64,000 nt of DNA, from positions 62,001 through 126,000 of the forward strand of contig NZ_AEYE02000021.1 of NCBI RefSeq assembly GCF_000298315.2, given 5' to 3'. Shown piece after piece: positions 10,301 to 16,596 of this stretch (positions are counted from its first letter, which is position 1; every line of letters starts with the position of its first letter). The position numbers and the translations under genes are program-made. The notes beneath the pieces were generated by a model. The model did no database searches. It was not told the origin of the DNA and was given only the letters and a program-made list of their open reading frames with translations. This DNA is from Rhizobium grahamii CCGE 502 (GTDB lineage: Bacteria > Pseudomonadota > Alphaproteobacteria > Rhizobiales > Rhizobiaceae).

Positions 10301-10585
10301 GGCATCCATGCGCCGGCCCATACAATGTTTTGACGGTGGAACCCGATCGTAAGGCAGGCAGTCCCATGGTGGAAGGACAATGGCTGGAGCAACCGGGCTC
10401 AGCTCCAAGAGCGCCTGTCCAATTTTAGTCGCCGACAACTCACTGGGAGCAACATAAACAAGATCGTGCCTGGTTTCCTGCAGTTCTCTTAAAAGGCTAG
10501 CTGCCACGAAAGCTGCGGGTGCAGGGCTGTCAGCGTCGGAGACGCCGCCGGCGGCGACGGTAATTGGTGGGTCAACGTCAATCAA
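7310..10585 (-). CDS. Mfd-type transcription-repair coupling translocase (paralogue)
   Basis: A 1091-residue protein with the architecture of Mfd, the ATPase that removes stalled RNA polymerase and recruits UvrA. It has an N-terminal UvrB-like module (about 20-340), an RNA-polymerase-interacting CarD-like domain (437-505, GDLVVHEEHGIGRLEGLE), a superfamily 2 motor with Walker A GDVGFGKTEVALR near 588 and DEEHRFGVRDKQAL near 690, and a C-terminal TRCF domain. It is somewhat shorter than usual Mfd (about 1150-1170), and some RID and linker residues differ, suggesting a second copy rather than the housekeeping gene. The start is TTG at 10585; an in-frame stop lies directly upstream, so no longer form is possible. 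Confidence 0.85.
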   Translation of the reverse strand: MIDVDPPITVAAGGVSDADSPAPAAFVAASLLRELQETRHDLVYVAPSELSATKIGQALLELSPVAPAIVLPPWDCLPYDRVPPSKHCMGRRMDAVRVWLEDSAEPKLLVTALEAMLQKVPPLDVIRSSWYRLAIGESFDTDAFMSFADRTGYIEDGNVDEPGEFAFRDGLVDIFPAGGRFPVRINLRDGLISELWLYDPSSQRKQKALEEMVVGPASEAVSAPEEGEGNPANTAAATYHRLFRLYGELPNAFDFLGGARIAVPKETFRRLPGYLEFIADAHHAHVAFGGRALEQSLYIDEATWTSCIGQLRSFTIDTTEAVELPEFRQAASPGRALQAFVGDCIRSGWSVVLAGETVDVEHSIQRFVQRARFSITPIENWFDGYGAAPGSLLRLSCGLHHGFIDRRRRFALLGSSDFLGRAVPTELSSSITPAEPELKLGDLVVHEEHGIGRLEGLETVEVEGEMRDAARLIYHGDASILVPMEDFGKIWRYGSNPEAISLDRLHTDGWKKKRAVVDKDIRDAARHLKKAAELRQTFPAKVIEPPRGPYAKFVSRFPYGETPDQAAAIDAVKTDLASGRVMNRLVCGDVGFGKTEVALRAAAAVAFAGGQVIVVSPTTVLTRQHFVTFSKRFAGTGIEVAMLSRVVSSKEAERVRVGLETGDISVVVATQAILAKDISPSRLWLLVIDEEHRFGVRDKQALQQLAPGTHTLMMSATPIPRTLQSALIGIQDTSMLTAPPAERRPARTVLTDFDKGSVRVALLREYRRGGQSFFVTPQIDDIEELRATLADIVPELAIRVAHGKMQAAEMDEIMVNFADGDGDVLLSTNIIESGLDVPRANTMFVWRADRFGLAQLHQLRGRVGRSRVQGMCYLVLPPDAELADATRSRLSTIVNNDRLGDGFSISMDDLELRGGGEIEGRKQSGHLKVIGITLYQDLLERAVSGKKEGSQSSTTVNLGISGTIPTDYVGDAGVRLGLYSRLLRAASRDQIEELVEEFEDRFGELPASVAVLLRLARVRLAARMLGISSVEGGPRGLAFTFGRKVSQRAKKHFDRVLPSFVRDGRLIFEEQTKSGEDRMALLKKLLDLDSR

Positions 10586-10621
10586 CTATGCATTCCAATC
10601 ACATGTCATTGAGGGGCGGGA

Positions 10622-10646
10622 AACCGTCAAGAACCGTGAATGTTCC
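10622..10646 (-). promoter_or_regulatory. EcfG/RpoE2-type promoter of the Mfd paralogue
   Basis: On the minus strand, GGAAC at 10646-10642 and GTT at 10624-10622 with a 17-base spacer, 37 bases before the TTG start at 10585. It links this Mfd copy to the general stress response. Confidence 0.65.
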
Positions 10647-10769
10647 GTCGATAGCGAAACGGCGACAAAATGCGTGCGATAGGAAGGAGCGGGGCCCCTT
10701 TTACCGGTGTGCAAATTGCAGTTTCCGACGCCGCAGATTGCGAGGGGTCTAATGAGCAAAAAAAATCGG

Positions 10770-11051
10770 TCAGGTCAGCTTTCCGACAAGCTCCGCATAA
10801 TCCGAGAACGTGAAATCCCTGCCTCGCTGCGCGGCCTCGTTGGCTAGGACGAGCACGCGAATCGGAAACAAAGTGGCAGCTCGATTGGAGTCCGATAACT
10901 CATGGTCGTCGTCATCCTCGACGGCCTTTTCAGCGCGGCCAAGCGCGGCCGCGATATCCTGATGGGTGACAGCGCCCTTCGCGACCAAAGTACTGGAAAG
11001 CGCTGCGACTGCCATGATCAGCCCTTCGAGCTGTAGGTTTGCCGTATTCAA
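10770..11051 (-). CDS. small acidic hypothetical protein downstream of topoisomerase IB
   Basis: A 93-residue acidic protein with an Ala-rich N-terminal helix and an acidic stretch near residue 45 (EDDDDHELSD). No family is recognised. A TTG start at 11051 is supported by a strong ribosome site (AAAGGAG, 6 bases upstream). It lies 31 bases after the topoisomerase gene on the same strand, so it is probably co-transcribed with it. Confidence 0.6.
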   Translation of the reverse strand: MNTANLQLEGLIMAVAALSSTLVAKGAVTHQDIAAALGRAEKAVEDDDDHELSDSNRAATLFPIRVLVLANEAAQRGRDFTFSDYAELVGKLT

Positions 11052-11082
11052 GGTCAGCTCCTTTCAAATTGATGGTTATATT

Positions 11083-12153
11083 TTAAGTGGCAGCTCTCTT
11101 TTGCAACCAACGAAATACGCGGATTTCTTCGGCATCCATCCATTCCAGGAGCCGCTCACTCTTTGTCTTCAAGTGTAAGACGTCCCGAAGTTTCCCCGCG
11201 CGGAAGTCCTGGAAAACCGCCGGGTGAATATACGAGGATCGGCAGACAGAGCGGGTGTTCACCAACCTGGCGGCCACCTGGTCAATTGCCTGGTTCAGTT
11301 GTGTCGCGATTGCCCTGTCGGACGCAGCAGCCTCGACCTGCGCAAGTGCAGCGACGGCCATGCAGGTCGCCCCCCAGGTTCGAAACTGCTTTGAGCTGAA
11401 ATCCTCTCCGGTGACTTCGCGGATGTAGCCATTGACATCATGGGATGATACCGGCCGGCACCCGCCTTCGTCGCAAACATACTGAAATAGGTGCTGACCG
11501 GGCAGCTCCTGAAGTTTGCGCACAACATTCGCAATGCGACGATCGCTATGGGAAAGGTTCCATTCCTTTCCAGACTTGCCCTTGAACCGGAATTTGACGT
11601 TTCCACCGTCAACCTTCACATGGCTACGTCGAAGCGTTGTCAGACCGTACGATCGATTGGCCTCGGCATAAGCCGTGTTCCCGATCCGGATATAGAGGTT
11701 ATCAAGCATCCAAACGACTGTTGCGAGGGCCTTGTCCATGGTGAGGCCTCGGGATCTAAGATCGAGATCCACCCTTTGGCGAAGGTCTGGCAGGCGCTGA
11801 GCGAAATCAACAAGACGTTCAAACTTCGCCTTTCCACGCTCCGTGTGCCAATCTGCATGATATCGGTATTGTTTCCGTCCACGTGCATCTGTGCCGATGG
11901 CCTGGAGGTGGGAGAATGGGTTCGTGGATATGACGACGTTGGTATAGGCTGGAGGGATGGCCAAGCCATTCAGGCGAGCGATCTCAGCGGCATCAGTAAT
12001 TCGTCGTCCATCCGGCATATAGTAGAGAAACCCATTTTTGCCTTGGCGCCGGGTGATGCCGCTCTCGAGGGAGGACAAATAGACGAGGCCGGACGCAAGC
12101 CGAGCACTCGCAGCGGCAGTGGTCATGGCATCTTTGGAAATGATCTGGTCCAT
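11083..12153 (-). CDS. bacterial/poxvirus-type DNA topoisomerase IB
   Basis: A 356-residue type IB topoisomerase, which relaxes supercoils through a 3'-phosphotyrosyl bond. Seen are the N-terminal domain motif GRKQYRYH near 92-99, the catalytic Arg region YGLTTLRRSH near 169-178, a catalytic-domain HTWGA-like segment (FRTWGATCMA near 257), and the active-site Tyr308 in SSYIHP. Length and order match the bacterial family, which is scattered and often found near repair genes. An internal ATG at 12126 is a possible alternative start. It heads a two-gene unit with the 93-residue protein. Confidence 0.92.
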   Translation of the reverse strand: MDQIISKDAMTTAAASARLASGLVYLSSLESGITRRQGKNGFLYYMPDGRRITDAAEIARLNGLAIPPAYTNVVISTNPFSHLQAIGTDARGRKQYRYHADWHTERGKAKFERLVDFAQRLPDLRQRVDLDLRSRGLTMDKALATVVWMLDNLYIRIGNTAYAEANRSYGLTTLRRSHVKVDGGNVKFRFKGKSGKEWNLSHSDRRIANVVRKLQELPGQHLFQYVCDEGGCRPVSSHDVNGYIREVTGEDFSSKQFRTWGATCMAVAALAQVEAAASDRAIATQLNQAIDQVAARLVNTRSVCRSSYIHPAVFQDFRAGKLRDVLHLKTKSERLLEWMDAEEIRVFRWLQKRAAT

Positions 12154-12162
12154 GAAACCGGT

Positions 12163-12188
12163 AACTCCGGCCTACCTCTCCCGGTTCC
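12163..12188 (-). promoter_or_regulatory. possible EcfG-type promoter of topoisomerase IB
   Basis: On the minus strand, GGAAC at 12188-12184 and GTT at 12165-12163 with an 18-base spacer. It is only about 10 bases from the ATG at 12153, so it would fit better if translation began at 12126. It is a weaker case than the N17 sites. Confidence 0.35.
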
Positions 12189-12327
12189 AGATCCAAATCA
12201 GAACGAAAAATGTTGATCAATCTTTCTGAGGGCGCTGACCCCAGACAATGTATCTCCGCCGCCCGCCGGCATCCAGGCCGGTACGCCCTTTCTAATGAAG
12301 CTCTCGTTCCCAGCGATGGATTTCATG

Positions 12328-12675
12328 TCATGGGCGACCAAGAAACGAGCTCCCGATTGCAAGTCCAACGGCAACGATGATCAGAAGGACGACGATGATG
12401 ATTATGGGCAAGACGCGGCCTGTCTGTGGAGTCGTCCGTGCGGATCCCGGCTCACGCATGGCGACATCGTAGCTTCTCTGGATGTCAGGCTTCAGTCCGG
12501 AGCGGTCTTCCACGGCTTTGGCGGCCTGTTCCGGCGAAATCGGTTGTCCACCTGCCTCTGCGTCCGTCTCCATGGGTGCGGCGGCGGGATCAAATCCGGA
12601 TCTGCGATCGCCACTCAGTCCTGACTGGATTTGCCCACGAACCTGGGCTCCGGTTGTTTCACGTCCTTTCTTCAT
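12328..12675 (-). CDS. small C-terminal membrane-anchored protein
   Basis: A 115-residue protein with a hydrophilic N-terminal 85 residues and a strongly hydrophobic C-terminal helix (VLPIIIIVVLLIIVAVGLAI, about 88-107) ending a few residues later, so it looks tail-anchored. The ATG at 12675 has a GGAG ribosome site 7 bases upstream. It overlaps the reading frame upstream by 17 bases. No named family is recognised. Confidence 0.6.
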   Translation of the reverse strand: MKKGRETTGAQVRGQIQSGLSGDRRSGFDPAAAPMETDAEAGGQPISPEQAAKAVEDRSGLKPDIQRSYDVAMREPGSARTTPQTGRVLPIIIIVVLLIIVAVGLAIGSSFLGRP

Positions 12676-12937
12676 CCGTTTTCTCCGTGTTCAGTTTTCG
12701 GCGCAGAAATGATGCGATCACATAGTCAGGCAGCGGTCGAAATGAGGCTGATTGGTCGTCTAACTCGTTTCGTGACAGCTCGGAGACCGATGCTACTGCA
12801 TTGGCCATCCTTACCAACGCCCGTCCAACCGTAACGGGTGATGGAAGTTCCACCAAAATCTCGTCACCGGTTCCTTTAGGGGCCGCTTGTGGGGCCCATG
12901 CGATGTGACTTGGCGACGACGGCGGGGGATCCAACAT
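12659..12937 (-). CDS. small hypothetical protein, start uncertain
   Basis: A 92-residue frame overlapping the next gene by 17 bases on the same strand. The C-terminal half (SFRPLPDYVIASFLRRKLNT) looks protein-like; the Pro-rich N-terminus does not. An EcfG-type promoter lies inside the frame at 12827-12851, so the real product may start at the internal ATG at 12808 and be only 49 residues. No family is recognised. Confidence 0.4.
   Translation of the reverse strand: MLDPPPSSPSHIAWAPQAAPKGTGDEILVELPSPVTVGRALVRMANAVASVSELSRNELDDQSASFRPLPDYVIASFLRRKLNTEKTDEERT
12827..12851 (-). promoter_or_regulatory. EcfG/RpoE2-type promoter ahead of the two small genes
   Basis: On the minus strand, GGAAC at 12851-12847 and GTT at 12829-12827 with a 17-base spacer. 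It precedes the internal ATG at 12808 by about 19 bases and the membrane protein start at 12675 by about 150. Confidence 0.5.
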
Positions 12938-13097
12938 GTGCTAGATTGAGGCTGCGAAAACACGTCGGAAGGACATGCGAGTCAAGCCGTGCGGTTTGCG
13001 TAGGGTACTCTCAAACACGATGGGAGCAGGGCAGTCGCTTTGGCGTACGAGCAGCACCATGCATTCCGAGATCTCCGACAGGTCTACCCCTGCCAGA

Positions 13098-13385
13098 TCA
13101 ATGTACCATAGGCTCGATCGGGTATTTGGGATGCCGACAGTGAAAAGTCGCGATCAAATTGACGGCGCTGCGAACTGCATCTTCGGCGAGGACCAAATCT
13201 GCTTTGGCGAGGTCTTCCGCCGCAGAAAGGAGGGCAGTGCCAACCGAACCCATGACCATTTCAAGCGCGTCGTCGCCTTCCTGCCGCGCCCATCCTGCGT
13301 TTCGATGAAGTGTCGTTGCGAGCTTCTCCAGAATTGCCCGGCGCTCTGCGGGAGCAAGCTCGCGAAATGCTGGCCTAGATTTCAC
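13098..13385 (-). CDS. small hypothetical protein
   Basis: A 95-residue mostly helical protein. A GTG start at 13385 is chosen because a good ribosome site (AAGGGA) precedes it by 6 bases; the frame is open further upstream to 13463, but that part is Arg-rich and unlike the rest. The body carries the segment LAPAERRAILEKLATTLHR and then Ala-rich helices. No named family is recognised. Confidence 0.55.
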   Translation of the reverse strand: MKSRPAFRELAPAERRAILEKLATTLHRNAGWARQEGDDALEMVMGSVGTALLSAAEDLAKADLVLAEDAVRSAVNLIATFHCRHPKYPIEPMVH

Positions 13386-13568
13386 GGTAATTCCCTTCTT
13401 GAAATCATTACGGTCGGCGGATCGAGCTGAATCCTCGGCTCGCTTGCGCTCGTGCCGGCACATGGGTCTCTTCCCAGAAACCTAAAGAACGATCCTCATC
13501 GATTCCGCGAGCGCCCGCGAAACTTTGTGGTTTCATGCTATGGTCACTCAACTTCTCATCCAACCTCA

Positions 13569-13593
13569 GGAACAATTCGAGGCGGCCTGCTTT
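13569..13593 (+). promoter_or_regulatory. near-match EcfG-type promoter of the DUF6894 gene
   Basis: GGAAC at 13569-13573 and TTT at 13591-13593 with a 17-base spacer, 42 bases before the ATG at 13635. Only the first base of the -10 triplet differs from the twelve exact sites. Confidence 0.4.
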
Positions 13594-13634
13594 ACCGCAA
13601 CTGCACCATGGTATTCGTCAGATTTGAGGGCAAA

Positions 13635-13871
13635 ATGCAGCGCTTCTTTTTCAACATCCGCGACGGCGACGACTTTATCGAGGATCCGGAAGGTACCGTA
13701 CTACAAGATCGCGAGAGCGCGATCAGCGAAGCAAAAGCCGTCGCACGCGAACTTCTTGTTGCGGAGATAAGCTCTGGGGCAACACCCGACGGAAGGCTTG
13801 TAGAGGTCGCCGACCACACCAAAACTACAATCGCGGTGATTCCGGTTCGATCGATCTTGTCTGATCCCTGA
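13635..13871 (+). CDS. DUF6894 small protein
   Basis: A 78-residue protein of the DUF6894 type, common in Rhizobiales, with the family opening RFFFNIRDGDDFIEDPEG followed by an Ala-rich helix and a C-terminal strand TTIAVIPV. Its function is unknown. The ATG at 13635 has GAGGG just upstream and begins exactly at the conserved region; the longer open frame to 13452 is not needed. Confidence 0.75.
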   Translation: MQRFFFNIRDGDDFIEDPEGTVLQDRESAISEAKAVARELLVAEISSGATPDGRLVEVADHTKTTIAVIPVRSILSDP

Positions 13872-13938
13872 CCAAAGCGCACATCCGGCACCGCCGCTCT
13901 GCGCCTGCAACCAGGGCTGAGGCCGGATCCTTGCAGGT

Positions 13939-14136
13939 TCATGACCCTTGGGCGTCCTGGTTCTTGGCCAGAAGCCGTGCCTGCCTCAAGCGCTCGGTCT
14001 TTGCTTCACGCTTTCGCCGCTCCTCATCGGCGGCCTGTCTCGCGAAGCGGGAGGTTTCCTCAAATGCCTCCAGCCGCTGCTGCTTGCTACTTCTTGAGGG
14101 TTTGCGGGTGTCACCTTCATTCATTCCATCGACCAT
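13939..14136 (-). CDS. small highly charged hypothetical protein
   Basis: A 65-residue protein made almost wholly of charged helical sequence (EETSRFARQAADEERRKREA), probably a short coiled coil. An alternative start is the fifth codon (ATG). The ribosome site is weak. The only support is length, composition and codon use. Confidence 0.45.
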   Translation of the reverse strand: MVDGMNEGDTRKPSRSSKQQRLEAFEETSRFARQAADEERRKREAKTERLRQARLLAKNQDAQGS

Positions 14137-14668
14137 TCTTTAATTTTCGACTCGGGCTGTCATCCGAGAGATCGCCGTTTCAATGTTTCGTCACATGATC
14201 GAAACGGTCTCCTTCACCGGCGTTGGCATCACATTGTGCTTTATGCCTGCGGTCCGCCGAGAAAGATTTGCTGAAGCCAATCGACACGGCTGCCTTCGTC
14301 TCGACAATTTTCCTTTCAACATGAAACGTCTCCTTTTGCTCGCGAAGAAAACGTTTTGAGGGGAAGAGTGTTCAGTACGCTAGCGTACCTGTGGAATCTC
14401 GGGGAAGGTCCTTATTTTCCCGGAAGCTGGCGTTGCGGACGAGATGCTGCGCGAAGTGTTGCAACAGAAGCATTCAGAAGAGTTAGAGTTGAAGCTGGGG
14501 TTCAATCATTGTCCCCGACGTTTTGGGCCCAGGTAGACCACGTTGGCCAATCTCTCGGGACCTGATGCATGTGCGGTCGTTGAGCCGCCATGCCGGAGCA
14601 TTGGACCTTTCGAGGGCTGTGCCTTGCCTGTCTCGGCCATAAATTGCTGATCGGACGAACACAGGAAA
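14137..14668. other. gene-poor region with a perfect palindrome
   Basis: About 530 bases without a supported gene. It contains the 14-base perfect palindrome GTACGCTAGCGTAC at 14375-14388 and a 10-base one (AAAACGTTTT) about 20 bases before it. From 14382 to about 14510 one + strand frame reads coherently (KVLIFPEAGVADEMLREVL) but has no start codon, so it could be a gene remnant. Confidence 0.4.
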
Positions 14669-14694
14669 GGGCTGGCGCGGCTAAGCGCCAGCCC
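14669..14694 (-). terminator. hairpin terminator after degP
   Basis: A perfect 10-base inverted repeat (GGGCTGGCGC / GCGCCAGCCC) with a 6-base loop lies 20 bases past the degP stop. On the degP strand it is followed by TTTCC, a weak U-tract. Confidence 0.6.
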
Positions 14695-14713
14695 CCTCCC
14701 TCCAATCTGCCAG

Positions 14714-16213
14714 TCAAGCCGCAGCGAATGGCACTGCTACAAAAGTCCTGTTATCGCCGCGCTGGATCAGCAGCAGCACAGACTTCTTTTCGGCTTTCGC
14801 AACCGCCGCAACTGCAGTTTTTGCTTCAGTGGCATCATGGATAGTTTTGTCGTTGACCGACAAGATGATGTCGCCGGGCTTGAGGCCGGCCTCAGCCGCC
14901 GTCTTTTCCGGTGAGACCTGAGCGATGACAGCGCCTTGAAGATCGCTCGACACACCGAGGCGTGCTCGCACCTCAGGAGTCAGGTCTGCGAGGGACACGC
15001 CAATTCGCGGACCGTTTGGCGCCACTTCTTCGGCACCCTTGGCCGCGGCAAACTGCGGCTTCCCATCGTCATTGCCGCCGATGCCTACCGAGAGTTCGAC
15101 AGTCTTGCCGTCCCGCCAGAGTGTCAGCTTTTCGTTGTCACCAGGCGAAAGATCAGCCACAGCTCGCGAAAGCTCTTTCGGCGAGGCGGCCGTCTTGCTC
15201 CCCACAGCCGTGATGACGTCTCCCGGCTTCAGACCGGCGCGCCCGGCCGGAGAGTCCTTGGTCACATCGGCAACCAGCGCACCCTCCGGCTTCGCAAGAC
15301 CGATTGCATCCGCGATATCCTGAGTGACAGGCTGTATCTGCACGCCAAGGTATCCATGGTCGATCGAACCGTCTTTTTGGAGCTTACCGACAATCATCGT
15401 CGCCTCGCCAGCCGGAATGGCGAAACCGACACCGACGCTACCGCCGTTCGGAGAGTAGATCGCAGTATTGATACCGACGACCTTGCCACTGCCGTCAACC
15501 AGCGGGCCGCCCGAATTTCCATGATTGATCGGCGCATCGATCTGGATGAAATCGTCATAAGGCCCGCTGTGCAGATCCCTGCCCCGTGCCGACACGATAC
15601 CGGCTGTGACCGTCGTTCCAACGCCGAACGGATTGCCGATGGCGAGAACCTGGTCCCCCAGCCTCAGTTTATTGGAATCACCCCACGCCAATGTCGGCAA
15701 CGGCTTTTTGGCATCGACCTTGACGACCGCAAGGTCAGTTTTGGGATCGGCGCCAACCAAAATACCGGCAAGCTCCGTCCCGTCATCCAACGTCACCTTG
15801 ATTTTGCTGGCGTTCGCGATCACGTGGTTATTCGTCACAATGTAACCATCGGCGCTCACGATAAACCCCGAACCCAACGCTTCTGCCCGCTCGCCCGATT
15901 TCGGCTGGGGAGCTTCCCGGAGCTGCGGTATGCCCTCTTCATTGAAGAACTGCTTGAACTGCTCCTGCAACTGCGGACTGTCATCGCCATCGTCGGCGTC
16001 CGATGCCCTCATGGTCGTCACGATGGTCACGACAGCAGGCTTGGCGGCGTCGACGATCGAGGCGAACGAATTGTTATTCGCATTGGTGATCGACGAACTG
16101 GCTGGAGCAGCAGATGCCGACGATTGATATGCAAGCGGAACCGATGCGGCGCCTGCAATGAGCGCTGCACCAAGAAGAGCAGTAGATCTGCGGCGGCTGA
16201 TGATATCTGACAC
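14714..16213 (-). CDS. degP: DegP/HtrA-type periplasmic serine protease (Do family)
   Basis: A 499-residue HtrA protease-chaperone of the periplasm. An N-terminal signal peptide (about 1-36, with a twin-Arg-like RRR and an AxA-type cleavage region) precedes the trypsin-like domain. The catalytic triad is His130 (TNNHVIA), Asp160 (DLAVVKV) and Ser234 (GNSGGPLV). Two PDZ domains follow, at about 285-370 and 400-490. The length is normal for the Do family. It degrades or refolds damaged envelope proteins. Rhizobia carry several HtrA copies, so the symbol denotes the family and not one-to-one orthology. It stands alone, with a hairpin terminator downstream. Confidence 0.93.
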   Translation of the reverse strand: MSDIISRRRSTALLGAALIAGAASVPLAYQSSASAAPASSSITNANNNSFASIVDAAKPAVVTIVTTMRASDADDGDDSPQLQEQFKQFFNEEGIPQLREAPQPKSGERAEALGSGFIVSADGYIVTNNHVIANASKIKVTLDDGTELAGILVGADPKTDLAVVKVDAKKPLPTLAWGDSNKLRLGDQVLAIGNPFGVGTTVTAGIVSARGRDLHSGPYDDFIQIDAPINHGNSGGPLVDGSGKVVGINTAIYSPNGGSVGVGFAIPAGEATMIVGKLQKDGSIDHGYLGVQIQPVTQDIADAIGLAKPEGALVADVTKDSPAGRAGLKPGDVITAVGSKTAASPKELSRAVADLSPGDNEKLTLWRDGKTVELSVGIGGNDDGKPQFAAAKGAEEVAPNGPRIGVSLADLTPEVRARLGVSSDLQGAVIAQVSPEKTAAEAGLKPGDIILSVNDKTIHDATEAKTAVAAVAKAEKKSVLLLIQRGDNRTFVAVPFAAA

Positions 16214-16596
16214 GATCTTGATCCTGAAACGTTGCGTATCGCGTATCGCCCAAAAGTGCCAAACGCGTAGCTTAGATATGCATCCGATATTTTATATTTA
16301 CAAATTAAAGGTATATTACCAAATCATTGCAGTATGTTAATGTATTACGAGAATTTAATATTTAGCGTTACAGGACTTTTGCCGTTTACGGCTAATCAGG
16401 TGGGGGGACATTGAGGTCGTTAGATCAGGGAGTCTTCAACCTGACGGCAGAGCGAACAGTTCACTGCCCCGCGGACAGGCCCAAGGAAAATCAACTCAAA
16501 CAACGAGCAGCAAAGGCTTTCATGGGCTGAGATTGCGATCGCAAAGAACGCGAGGCCGCATGGCTCTGCGATCGCGTGCGGGGATCCGCCTCGACG
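16214..16596. other. AT-rich intergenic region upstream of degP
   Basis: About 380 bases between the kinase stop and the degP start. The stretch 16265-16375 is markedly AT-rich for this genome and very likely carries the degP promoter. I found no GGAAC-N17-GTT site and no gene here. Confidence 0.5.

Noticed and set aside
14936-16210. Long + strand frame (424 codons)
   Set aside because: It is the exact antisense of degP, whose catalytic motifs and signal peptide are certain; the product is Arg/His/Asp-rich without a fold.
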